From Tsukamurella pulmonis (GTDB lineage Bacteria > Actinomycetota > Actinomycetes > Mycobacteriales > Mycobacteriaceae): a stretch of 64,000 nt of DNA. The DNA is taken from positions 868,001 to 932,000 of the forward strand of contig NZ_FNLF01000002.1 of the NCBI RefSeq assembly GCF_900103175.1. The letters are read 5' to 3'. Every line of letters begins with the position of its first letter. Positions within the stretch are counted from its first letter, which is position 1. Both the position numbers and the translations under genes were made by a program. The notes beneath the pieces were generated by a model. It did no database searches, was not told the DNA's origin, and worked only from the letters and a program-made list of their open reading frames with translations. Shown here piece by piece: positions 42,927 through 50,791 of the stretch.

Positions 42927-43829
42927 TCAGGAGAAGACGACGGTCTTGCGGCCGTGCACCAGCACCCGGTTCTCGAGGTGCCAGCGCAGGCCGCGGGCCA
43001 GCACCACCTTCTCGATGTCGCGGCCGCGCAGCACCATGTCCTCGGCGGCGTCGGCATGGTCCACCCGCGCGACGTCCTGCTCGATGATCGGGCCCGCGTC
43101 GAGGTCCGCCGTCACGTAGTGGCACGTCGCCCCGATCAGCTTCACGCCGCGCGCGAAGGCCTGGTGGTACGGGCGCGCGCCGATGAAGCTCGGCAGGAAG
43201 CTGTGGTGGATGTTGATCGCCCGCCCGGCCCAGGCTTCGCACAGCTCCGGCGGCAGCACCTGCATGAACCGCGCCAGCACCACGGCGTCGGGGGCGTGCT
43301 GATCGGTCAGCCGCGCGACTTCGGCGAAGGCCGCCGACTTGTCCTCGCCGGGGCCGGGGAACGGCACGTGGTGGAACGGGATGTCGAGGCGCTCCACGAA
43401 ATCGCGCAGGTCCTCGTGGTTGCCGATCACCGCCGCGATGCGCGCGTTCAGCTCGCCCGTCGCCACCCGGCCGACGAGATCGTGCAGGCAGTGCCCCTCC
43501 TTGCTGACCAGCACGACGATGTCCTTGGGCTCCGCGCTGGAGGTCAGCCGCCACTCGGTCTCGGGGCCGAGTTCGGCGGCCACCTCGGCCGCGAACCGCG
43601 CCCGCAGCTCGTCGAGGGGCAGGGCGACGCTGTCGGCGCGGACCGCCTGCCGCGTGAAGAACCAGCCGGAGTCCTGGTCCGAGTGGTAGCCGGCCTCGAC
43701 GATCCATCCGCCCACGTCGGCGAGGAAGGTCGAGATGCGCGCGACGATGCCGGTGGTGTCCGGGCAGCCGAGCGTGAGGACATAGCGCGTATCGCGGGTC
43801 ACGCCCGGTATCGTCTCAAACGTGCTCAC
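42927..43829 (-). CDS. purU: Formyltetrahydrofolate deformylase
   Basis: The 300-aa enzyme hydrolyses 10-formyl-THF to formate and THF, balancing one-carbon pools. It has an N-terminal ACT domain ([20 protein letters not shown]) and a formyltransferase-fold C-terminal domain with [20 protein letters not shown] and the catalytic [18 protein letters not shown] 43829 overlaps the deoC start codon region. GTG 43802 (MTRDTRYVL) is closer to the family N-terminus and would remove the overlap. Confidence 0.93.
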   Translation of the reverse strand: MSTFETIPGVTRDTRYVLTLGCPDTTGIVARISTFLADVGGWIVEAGYHSDQDSGWFFTRQAVRADSVALPLDELRARFAAEVAAELGPETEWRLTSSAEPKDIVVLVSKEGHCLHDLVGRVATGELNARIAAVIGNHEDLRDFVERLDIPFHHVPFPGPGEDKSAAFAEVARLTDQHAPDAVVLARFMQVLPPELCEAWAGRAINIHHSFLPSFIGARPYHQAFARGVKLIGATCHYVTADLDAGPIIEQDVARVDHADAAEDMVLRGRDIEKVVLARGLRWHLENRVLVHGRKTVVFS

Positions 43830-44514
43830 TCGCTCCGAAGTCGCCGCCCTCGTCGATCACACGTTGCTCAAGCCCGAGGCCACCGAGGCCGCCGCCGCGG
43901 CGGCCTACGCCGAGGGGCTGGACCTGGGCGTCTACGCCGTCTGCCTGTCCCCGTCGATGCTGCCGCTGCGCGCCGCGATCGACGCGCAGGCCGGCGATCC
44001 CCGCGCCCCGAAGACGTGCGTCGTGGCGGGCTTCCCCTCCGGCAAGCACCACACCCTGATCAAGGCCGCCGAGGCGCGGATGGCGATCGAGGAGGGCGCG
44101 CACGAGGTCGACATGGTGATCGATGTGGGGCTCGCCCTCGCCGGTGACCTGGACCGCGTCTTCTCCGACGTGCTCACCGTCCGCGAGGCCATCGGCGCCG
44201 ACCCGGTGCTCAAGGTGATCGTCGAGTCCGCCGCGCTGCTCGAGTTCGGCGACGCCGACCTGCTCACCGAGGTGTGCAAGCGCTCCGTCAAGGGCGGCGC
44301 CACCTTCGTCAAGACCTCCACCGGCTTCCACCCGTCGGGCGGCGCGTCCGCCGAGGCGGTGGCGATCATGCGCGCGGCCGTCGGGCCCGACGTGGGCGTC
44401 AAGGCCTCGGGCGGCATCCGCTCGGCCGAGGCCGCGCAGGAGATGATCGACGCCGGGGCGAACCGCCTGGGCCTCTCCGGCTCGCGCGCCGTGCTCGCCG
44501 GCTTCCCGGAGTAG
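43822..44514 (+). CDS. deoC: Deoxyribose-phosphate aldolase
   Basis: The 230-aa enzyme cleaves 2-deoxyribose 5-phosphate to acetaldehyde and glyceraldehyde 3-phosphate. Motifs: [11 protein letters not shown] (residues 11-21), [27 protein letters not shown] (with a lysine), [15 protein letters not shown] with the Schiff-base lysine and [11 protein letters not shown]. It matches Rv0478 in position. GTG 43822 is preceded by TATCGT (43809-43814) at 7 nt. Confidence 0.95.
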   Translation: MLTRSEVAALVDHTLLKPEATEAAAAAAYAEGLDLGVYAVCLSPSMLPLRAAIDAQAGDPRAPKTCVVAGFPSGKHHTLIKAAEARMAIEEGAHEVDMVIDVGLALAGDLDRVFSDVLTVREAIGADPVLKVIVESAALLEFGDADLLTEVCKRSVKGGATFVKTSTGFHPSGGASAEAVAIMRAAVGPDVGVKASGGIRSAEAAQEMIDAGANRLGLSGSRAVLAGFPE

Positions 44515-44546
44515 CCCCGGACCCGGTCTTCCCGACGTGCGCCTGG

Positions 44547-45851
44547 TCAGGTCAGGCGCGCCGGCAGCGCCGCGTAGCCGTAGAGCGTCGAGAGCCCGCG
44601 GTGCCGCGCACCGTCGACCAGGGTGAGTCCGGGATACCGCTCGAACAGGGCGGGGAGGGCCACGACGGCCTCCATCCGCGCCAGCGCGGCGCCGATGCAG
44701 GCGTGGATGCCGTAGCCGAAGCTCACGTTCTTCTTCGCTTCGGCGCGCGTGACGTCGAACTCGTGCGGCCGGTCGAAGACCTTCGGGTCCCGGTTCGCCC
44801 CGGCGAGCTGCAGCGAGACCATGGTGCCGGCCTGCAGCGGCAGGCCGGCGATCTCGACGTCCTCCCGCGCGACGCGGGCGGTGCGCTGGACGGGGCTGGA
44901 GAAGCGCAGGATCTCCTCGATCGCGTTCGGCCACAGCGCGGGATCGGCGCGCAGCCGCTCGAGTTGCTCCGGGTGCGCCAGTAGTTCGACGATGCCGTTG
45001 CCGATCAGGTTCACGGTGGTCTCGAAGCCCGCGCCGATGAGCAGCGCCGCGTTGGTGGTCAGCTCCCGGTCCGTGAGCTCGCCGCTCGAGGCCAGTAGCG
45101 CGAACGGATGGTCCGCGTCCGGATCGGCGCGCACCCGCGCGAAGTGGGCGGTGAGGTAGTCGTGCAGGCCGGTCAGCGCGACCTGCGAGCGCCGGTACAC
45201 CGGCCACGACAGCCCCGGGTCCAGCAGCGGCGCGGCGGCCTCGCCCCACTCGAGCATGTACTCGTCGTCCTCCTCGGGCAGGCCGAGGAGCCGCCCGATC
45301 ATGGTGACGGGCAGCTTCGCGGCGAAGTCGCGCACCAGATCGGGCGAGGGCTCGTCGGCCATCGCGTCGAGGAGCGAGGCGGTCACCGTCCGGGCCCGGT
45401 CGGTGAGTTGCTCGATCGAACGGGGTGTGAAGGTCCGCGCGATGGGGTGCCGGTAGGCCGTGTGCGCCGGGGGCTCACTCACCAGCATCGACGGTGGCTC
45501 GACGGGGTTCGGCAGCGCCGGGTCGGTCCGCTCGAGCACGCGCAGCAGCGGCCGCGGGAAGCCGAAGTCGGCCGGCTGGACGGTGCCGAAGCGCTGATCG
45601 CGCAGGATCTCCCGGCACACCGCGTGATCGGCGGTGGTGGCGCCGACCTCGCTGCGCACCAGCGGGCCCTCCTCGCGCAACGCGTCGAAGACCGCGTACT
45701 GCGAGCCGGGCTCGCCGTAGCCGAGCAGCATCTGCGCCATCCGGTCGCCGCGCTCGGCCCGCCGCGGGAGCGCACGCCGGGGGAGCCCGTGCAGGATCCC
45801 CCAACGGACCCGCATGCGCAGGTCCGCCGCGGCGGCGCTCAGCGGGTTCAC
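44547..45851 (-). CDS. Cytochrome P450
   Basis: The 434-aa haem monooxygenase has the I-helix oxygen motif GAGFETT (about 265), the K-helix ExxR in EEILRF and the haem ligand loop FGYGIHACIGAALARME (Cys about 375). No membrane anchor. The substrate is unknown; no ferredoxin or reductase gene is adjacent. GTG 45851 overlaps the stop of the DUF2993 gene (GTGA), so it is translationally coupled to a cell-envelope gene. Confidence 0.93.
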   Translation of the reverse strand: MNPLSAAAADLRMRVRWGILHGLPRRALPRRAERGDRMAQMLLGYGEPGSQYAVFDALREEGPLVRSEVGATTADHAVCREILRDQRFGTVQPADFGFPRPLLRVLERTDPALPNPVEPPSMLVSEPPAHTAYRHPIARTFTPRSIEQLTDRARTVTASLLDAMADEPSPDLVRDFAAKLPVTMIGRLLGLPEEDDEYMLEWGEAAAPLLDPGLSWPVYRRSQVALTGLHDYLTAHFARVRADPDADHPFALLASSGELTDRELTTNAALLIGAGFETTVNLIGNGIVELLAHPEQLERLRADPALWPNAIEEILRFSSPVQRTARVAREDVEIAGLPLQAGTMVSLQLAGANRDPKVFDRPHEFDVTRAEAKKNVSFGYGIHACIGAALARMEAVVALPALFERYPGLTLVDGARHRGLSTLYGYAALPARLT

Positions 45852-46918
45852 ACGATCGAGCAGTTCGTGGCGCCCACGTCGCCGCCGCTCTCGATGTCCG
45901 CCGGCAGGACGTTCTGGCCCGAGTAGCGCAGCGAGACGCCCTCGTCGGTCATCTTCAGGTCGCTCGCGGTCAGGCCCTTCGGGGTGGGGATGTCCGCGAC
46001 GGCGGTGATCAGCTGCTGCGCGAGATCGTCGGGCACGCCGATGCCGAAGACCGAGGCCTTGCTCGCGGTGAGCACCACCTTGTTGTCCTTGATGGTCGGC
46101 TTGAGGTTGATCGTCACCGGGAAGATGACGGCGGTGCCGCTGACCTCGATCTGGTTGGCCGCCGAGTTCAGGGTGACCTTCGTGTCCGAGAGCACCTGGA
46201 CCTGCGCGACCTTGTTCTTGATGCCCTCGGCGGAGAGGGTGCCGACGATCGTCGCGTCGTCGACCTTGTTCTCGCCGCCGGTCTCGACGCCCTTGAGCAG
46301 GATGTGCGCGTCGAGGCCGGGAGTGCCCTGCAGGCCGTCGACCTGGATGTCGATCGTCGAGAGCTTGCCGCTCGCGTTCTGGATCACCATCGGGGTCTTG
46401 TCGAAGGAGACCTTCACGTCGTTGGCCTTGGTGCCGCTCTTGACGTTGTCGGCCAGGCAGCTCTGCACGTGGTTGCGGATGTAGAGCTCGGAGCCGACGA
46501 GCACGATCACCAGCAGCGCCACGGCGGCCGCCGCGCCGAGCGCGATCAGCTTGCCCGTCGAGCGCTTCTTGGCCGGGCCGCCGGGCCCCTCGGGGCCGCC
46601 CGGGCCGCCGCCTCCGGGGCCGGTGGGCGGGATCTGCGTCGGCGGGACCGGCGGCTGACCGGGCAGGCCCTGCTGCGGGCCACCCACGGGTGCCTCGGGC
46701 CGCTCGTGCGCGCCGGGGCGCTGCGCGGACTCGATCGGCCGGGTCAGGCCGTCCTGCGGGCCGGGCGCCGGCTGCTGCGGCTGCGCGGGCTGCTGCGGCT
46801 GCTGCCGGTCGGCGGGGCCCAGCGGCCGCGTCAGGTTCGGATCCTGTGGGCCGTTCTGCGGGCCGGGGTTCTGCGGGGCGTTCGGGTTCGTGTCCATCGG
46901 CGTTAGATTGTTCCTCAT
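45848..46918 (-). CDS. DUF2993 (LmeA-type) membrane-anchored protein
   Basis: The 356-aa protein has a Pro/Gln/Gly-rich disordered cytoplasmic tail (about 1-125), one membrane helix (LIALGAAAAVALLVIVLVGS, about 127-146) and an extracytoplasmic DUF2993 domain (NVKSGTKANDVKVSFDKTPM onward). DUF2993 includes mycobacterial LmeA, linked to lipomannan synthesis. It corresponds to Rv0479c. ATG 46918 overlaps the stop of the nitrilase gene; ATG 46897 is a possible later start without a ribosome binding site. Confidence 0.88.
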   Translation of the reverse strand: MRNNLTPMDTNPNAPQNPGPQNGPQDPNLTRPLGPADRQQPQQPAQPQQPAPGPQDGLTRPIESAQRPGAHERPEAPVGGPQQGLPGQPPVPPTQIPPTGPGGGGPGGPEGPGGPAKKRSTGKLIALGAAAAVALLVIVLVGSELYIRNHVQSCLADNVKSGTKANDVKVSFDKTPMVIQNASGKLSTIDIQVDGLQGTPGLDAHILLKGVETGGENKVDDATIVGTLSAEGIKNKVAQVQVLSDTKVTLNSAANQIEVSGTAVIFPVTINLKPTIKDNKVVLTASKASVFGIGVPDDLAQQLITAVADIPTPKGLTASDLKMTDEGVSLRYSGQNVLPADIESGGDVGATNCSIV

Positions 46919-47730
46919 CCCTGGGTGGCGACGGTGAAGTCCCTGCGGTTGGCGAGCACGGGCAGTCCGGCCCGCACCTCGTCGACGCGCGCGAGCGGCA
47001 GGTCGACGACGACTAGTTCCGGCGCGTTGCCGGCGGAGGCGAGCACGGCACCGTCGGGCCCGACGGCGAGCGAGCCGCCCACGCCGCGCGGAGCGGTACC
47101 GGGGTCCGGATCGGACGGTCGCGCCTGGTCGACGGCGACGACGTAGGTGGTGGAGTCGAGGGCCCGCGCGCGGGCGAGCGTGGTGAAGGCGTCGAGCTTG
47201 CCGGGACCGTCGCCCCACGACGCGGGCGCGAGGATCACGCGCGCCCCCGCGTCGGCCAGCCGCTGGTACAGGGCGGGAAAACGCAGGTCGTAGCAGGTGC
47301 TCAGGCCCACGGCGACCTCGTCCACCGTGATCAGCACCGCACGCTGACCCGGCTCGACGGTCCGTGATTCGGTGAAGCCGAAGGCGTCGTAGAGGTGGAT
47401 CTTGTCGTAGCCGGTGCGGGTGCCGTCGGGGGCGGCGTGCAGCAGGGTGTTGCGCACGCGGCCGTCCGCGGCGGGCGTGAACATGCCCGCGACGACGTGC
47501 ACGCCGCTCGCCCGGGCGGCGTCCGCGATGCGCTCGGCCCACGGGCCGTCGAGCGGCTCGGCGACGGGACCGAGCGGCACGCCGAACCGGCACATCGTGG
47601 CCTCCGGGAACACGGCGAGCGCCGCCCCCGCCTCCGCGGCGCGGCGCAGCCCGTCCTCGACCAGCGCGGCGTTGGCCGCCGGGTCGGTGGTGGCCTCGAT
47701 CTGCGCGAGCGCGACCGTCAGCGATGTCAT
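46915..47730 (-). CDS. Carbon-nitrogen hydrolase (nitrilase superfamily)
   Basis: The 271-aa protein has the Glu-Lys-Cys triad of the nitrilase fold: FPEATM (Glu about 42), YDKIHLYDAFGFTES (Lys about 109) and STCYDLRFPALY (Cys about 144). The family includes amidases and omega-amidases such as Nit1/Nit2. It corresponds to Rv0480c. TAGTGT (47738-47743) stands 7 nt before the ATG, giving it its own leaderless promoter downstream of the palindromic repeat. Confidence 0.92.
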   Translation of the reverse strand: MTSLTVALAQIEATTDPAANAALVEDGLRRAAEAGAALAVFPEATMCRFGVPLGPVAEPLDGPWAERIADAARASGVHVVAGMFTPAADGRVRNTLLHAAPDGTRTGYDKIHLYDAFGFTESRTVEPGQRAVLITVDEVAVGLSTCYDLRFPALYQRLADAGARVILAPASWGDGPGKLDAFTTLARARALDSTTYVVAVDQARPSDPDPGTAPRGVGGSLAVGPDGAVLASAGNAPELVVVDLPLARVDEVRAGLPVLANRRDFTVATQG

Positions 47731-47760
47731 GCGCACCACACTACTGACTCGTCTCCGACG

Positions 47761-47847
47761 AGTCGGCTCACGATGTCGAGTTCTGCGGCGATGGAGATGC
47801 GCCAGGACACGTCCACCCCCCCGCAGAACTCGACATCGTGAGCGACT
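47761..47847. repeat. Long-loop palindromic element, copy 2
   Basis: Perfect 23-bp inverted repeat: left arm 47766-47788 (ending GTCGAGTTCTGCGG), right arm 47821-47843, 32-nt loop. The stem is extended by AGTC / GACT outside a single bulged base. It lies between the methyltransferase stop, which it overlaps by two bases, and the nitrilase promoter. Its inner arms match the element at 24785-24852 at 14 of 17 positions, while the loops are unrelated. That pattern fits selection on the stem. Confidence 0.75.
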
Positions 47848-48634
47848 ACGGCGCGACGAACGACCAGTCGACGGTGAGCAGGTTGTCGCGCACCGGTCGG
47901 CGGGGTGCGCGGGCGGCGCCGTCGGTGCGGGCGGCCAGCGCGATCGCCGCCGCCCGCCAGCGCACCCGGTTGCCGTACGGCGCGTACCCGGCCGCGTGAT
48001 CGAAGCACTCGTCGGCCAGTGCGAGCAGCGTGTGGATGCGCTCACCGGGCACGTTGTGGTGGATCAGCGCCTTCGGCAGCCGCTCGGCCAGGTCCGACGG
48101 GTGGTCGCTGTACCCGGGGTGCCAGGCCAGCGTGAGGGTCCGCGGCCCGCCCCGGTCCAGCGTGATCCAGCAGCACCGCCGGCCCAGCTCGTCGCAGGTG
48201 CCCTCGATGAACACCCCGCCCGGGGCGAGCCGCGAGGTGACCGTCTCCCAGGCGCCGCGCACCTCGTCCTCGTCGTACTGGCGCAGCACGTTGAAGGCGC
48301 GCACCAGGTTCGGGCGCAGGCCCGCCAGTTCGAAGCCGCCGCGGGCGAAGTGCACGCCGTCACGGTCGGGGACCACCCGGTCGGGATCGATCTCCAGGCC
48401 GGTCACCCGCACCGACGGGGCGACCCGGCGCAGCCAGGAGGCCCACTCGAGGGTCGTGTTCGGGCGCGCGCCGTAGCCCACGTCGACGGCCAGCGGCGAC
48501 GGGCCGGCGAGCGCGGCGATGACCGCGGGCGACTGCGCGGACCACCGGTCGCTGCGGCGCAGCCGGTTGAGCCCCGTCGTGCCGCGGGTGATGCGCCCCT
48601 CGGGCTGCACGATGCGGCCCTCGGGGGCGGGCAC
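47846..48634 (-). CDS. Class I SAM-dependent methyltransferase
   Basis: The 262-aa protein has a SAM-binding motif LAVDVGYGARPNTTLEWASW (about 48-67), an acidic loop TGLEIDPDRVV, and FNVLRQYDEDEVRGAWETVT with LAPGGVFIEGTCDE as post-motifs. Substrate not known. GTG 48634 is 5 bp downstream of the DUF2505 stop, so it belongs to that operon. Confidence 0.85.
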   Translation of the reverse strand: MPAPEGRIVQPEGRITRGTTGLNRLRRSDRWSAQSPAVIAALAGPSPLAVDVGYGARPNTTLEWASWLRRVAPSVRVTGLEIDPDRVVPDRDGVHFARGGFELAGLRPNLVRAFNVLRQYDEDEVRGAWETVTSRLAPGGVFIEGTCDELGRRCCWITLDRGGPRTLTLAWHPGYSDHPSDLAERLPKALIHHNVPGERIHTLLALADECFDHAAGYAPYGNRVRWRAAAIALAARTDGAARAPRRPVRDNLLTVDWSFVAP

Positions 48635-48639
48635 GCGGA

Positions 48640-49149
48640 TCAGGCGTTCTTGTCGACCCAGTACTTGAGGTACTCGGCCTCGGCGCGGAAGAGATCCACG
48701 AGGTTGATCAGGATGAGCTGCTCGAGCTTGGTGCCGACGAAGGGCACGAAGACCTTGACCACCGTGGTGTACCGCATCGTGCAGCCGGTCTCGGTGTTGA
48801 ACAGCGAGGCCTCACCCTTGAGCGAGCCGGGGCCCGCGGGGATCGACGCCTTGTAGTCGCCGATGGAGCTCTCGCCGTCCCACGCGCCGTAGAACTCCTC
48901 GCGCGTGATGATCATGTCCTTCTTCACGACGCTCTGCGCGATCGGCGGCAGGTACTCGTGCGGAAGGTTCTGCTTCTGGACGACCGTGATGCCCTCGTCG
49001 TCCACGTCGAACTCGGCGAGCTCCGACAGCGGCGTCAGGTTGCGGAAGTCGGTCATCTTCTCCGTCCAGTACTCCTTGTTCGAGTACGCGGCGTAGAAGG
49101 TCTCGGCGGGGAACGGGAAGCGCGCCGAGTAGCTGAGACGTCGTGCCAT
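48640..49149 (-). CDS. DUF2505 family protein
   Basis: The 169-aa protein has a START/SRPBCC-like pattern: RRLSYSARFPFPAETFYAAY at the N-terminus, FYGAWDGESSIGDYKASIPA in the middle and a C-terminal helix KLEQLILINLVDLFRAEAEY. DUF2505 is an actinobacterial family of unknown function. It is paralogous to the neighbour at 49168. TAAGCT lies 8 nt before the ATG (49158-49163). Confidence 0.85.
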   Translation of the reverse strand: MARRLSYSARFPFPAETFYAAYSNKEYWTEKMTDFRNLTPLSELAEFDVDDEGITVVQKQNLPHEYLPPIAQSVVKKDMIITREEFYGAWDGESSIGDYKASIPAGPGSLKGEASLFNTETGCTMRYTTVVKVFVPFVGTKLEQLILINLVDLFRAEAEYLKYWVDKNA

Positions 49150-49167
49150 GGGGGCAGAGCTTACCGG

Positions 49168-49695
49168 TCAGGCGTGCTCAGCGATCCACTGCAGGGTGAA
49201 CTCGCGTTCGCTCTCCATCAGCTCCTGCAGGTTCTCCACCACCAGCGACTCGACCTTCTTCGCGACGAAGGGGATCGACACGCTGGCCTCGCCGGCGGCG
49301 GTGATCCGCGCTGCCGAGCCGTCCGAGCCGGGGCCGGCTTCCAGGACGGCCGTGCCGGACAGCTGCGCCGGCACGCCCTGGATGTCGGCGGAGAAGCTGC
49401 CCTCGCACCGGGTCCCGTCGAACGGGCCCCATTCCTCGACGCGGTGGATCTCCAGGCCGCCGGGGCGGATCGCGGTCACCACCGGCGGCAGCTGATCCTC
49501 GCCGATCACGTGCACGACGAGCACGCGCACCGAACGCCCGGCGCCCTCGCCGGTGATGCTCACCTCCGCGACGCGCGCGCCCTCGCCGCCGACCTCGGCC
49601 ACACGGGCGGGCCAGTACGCATCGTCGGTGAACGCGGCGTGCAGCGCGGCCGGACTGGTGGCGTAGTCGAGCGAGCGCTCGAGACGGGTGGTCAT
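49168..49695 (-). CDS. DUF2505 family protein, tandem paralogue
   Basis: The 175-aa protein shares the layout of the adjacent DUF2505 gene: TRLERSLDYATSPAALHAAF with TDDAYWPARVAEVGG, a central PFDGTRCEGSFSADIQGVPA and a C-terminal helix KKVESLVVENLQELMESERE. M. tuberculosis has such a gene before murB (Rv0481c). TAACGT (49704-49709) lies 8 nt before the ATG and overlaps the murB -10 on the other strand. Confidence 0.85.
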   Translation of the reverse strand: MTTRLERSLDYATSPAALHAAFTDDAYWPARVAEVGGEGARVAEVSITGEGAGRSVRVLVVHVIGEDQLPPVVTAIRPGGLEIHRVEEWGPFDGTRCEGSFSADIQGVPAQLSGTAVLEAGPGSDGSAARITAAGEASVSIPFVAKKVESLVVENLQELMESEREFTLQWIAEHA

Positions 49696-49703
49696 GGGCT
49701 GAC

Positions 49704-49713
49704 ACGTTACCGT
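49704..49713. promoter_or_regulatory. Overlapping divergent -10 elements for DUF2505 and murB
   Basis: ACGTTACCGT holds TAACGT on the minus strand (49704-49709, 8 nt before ATG 49695) and TACCGT on the plus strand (49708-49713, 6 nt before GTG 49720). The two -10 hexamers share two bases, so the polymerases should exclude one another. Confidence 0.6.
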
Positions 49714-49719
49714 TGCGGG

Positions 49720-50781
49720 GTGCCTGAACTGCTATCGGAGTTGACCACGCTGCGCCTGGGCGGTCCGGCGCGTTCCTACGTGCGGTGCGAGAGCGCCGCT
49801 GCGGTCGCGGAGACGGTCGGCCGGTGCGACGCCGCGGGCGAGCCGGTGCTGCTGGTCGGCGGCGGATCGAACCTGGTGATCGCCGATGCGGGCTTCGACG
49901 GGACCGTCGTGCACCTGGCGCACGACGCGATCACGATCGACGGGACGGTGCTCACCGCCGACGCGGGCGCCGTCTGGGACGACGTCGTGGCCGCGTCCGT
50001 CGACGCCGGGCTCGGTGGTCTCGAGTGCCTCTCCGGCATCCCGGGATCCGCGGGCGCGACGCCGGTGCAGAACGTCGGGGCGTACGGCGTCGAGGTCGCC
50101 GCGTGGCTCGACGCGGTCGAGCTCCACCACCGCGCCACCGGCGAGACCGCGTGGGTCGCGCCGGAGACGCTGGGGCTGGCCTACCGCACCTCGCGCCTCA
50201 AGCAGCACGACGCGACCTCCGGCCCTGCCGACGTCGTCCTGCGCGTCCGGTTCGCCCTGTCCGACGGTGCCTCCGCCCCCATCCGGTACGGCGAGCTCGC
50301 CCGGGCCCTGGGAGCCGAGCCGGGCGACACCGTCGACCCCGACCAGGCCCGCGCCGAGGTGCTCGCGCTGCGCCGCGGCAAGGGCATGGTGCTCGACCCC
50401 GCCGACCACGACACGTGGAGCGTGGGCTCCTTCTTCACCAACCCGGTGGTGCCGGCGGACGCCGCGGCGGCGACGGTGCAGCGCATCGAGGCGGCGACGG
50501 GGGAGAGCACCCCGCAGTACCCCGCGCCCGACGGCGTCAAGCTCTCCGCGGGCTGGCTGATCGAGCGGGCCGGGTTCCACAAGGGCTACGACGGTGGCCG
50601 TGCGGGCGTCTCCCTGTCGACGAAGCACACACTCGCGCTGACCAACCGGGGCACGGGCACGACCGCGGAACTGCTCGCGCTCGCGGGCGACGTGCGCGAC
50701 GGGGTCTTCGACCGGTTCGGCGTCGAGCTGCGGCCCGAGCCGGTGCTCGTGGGTGCGGAGCTGCCCCCGCTGCGCCCGTAG
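49720..50781 (+). CDS. murB: UDP-N-acetylenolpyruvoylglucosamine reductase
   Basis: The 353-aa flavoenzyme reduces the enolpyruvyl group to lactyl, forming UDP-MurNAc for peptidoglycan. Motifs: TTLRLGGPARSYVRCES, FAD-binding VLLVGGGSNLVIAD (about 45), GIPGSAGATPVQNVGAYGVE, active-site serine in WSVGSFFTNPVV and the C-terminal GVSLSTKHTLALTNRG. It is type I and corresponds to Rv0482. GTG 49720 is leaderless-type. Confidence 0.96.
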   Translation: MPELLSELTTLRLGGPARSYVRCESAAAVAETVGRCDAAGEPVLLVGGGSNLVIADAGFDGTVVHLAHDAITIDGTVLTADAGAVWDDVVAASVDAGLGGLECLSGIPGSAGATPVQNVGAYGVEVAAWLDAVELHHRATGETAWVAPETLGLAYRTSRLKQHDATSGPADVVLRVRFALSDGASAPIRYGELARALGAEPGDTVDPDQARAEVLALRRGKGMVLDPADHDTWSVGSFFTNPVVPADAAAATVQRIEAATGESTPQYPAPDGVKLSAGWLIERAGFHKGYDGGRAGVSLSTKHTLALTNRGTGTTAELLALAGDVRDGVFDRFGVELRPEPVLVGAELPPLRP

Positions 50782-50784
50782 AAT
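50779..50784 (+). promoter_or_regulatory. -10 element formed by the murB stop codon
   Basis: TAGAAT begins with the TAG stop of murB and lies 7 nt before GTG 50792. No ribosome binding site precedes that GTG, so a leaderless transcript of the transpeptidase gene is likely. Confidence 0.6.
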
Positions 50785-50791
50785 TGATTCA

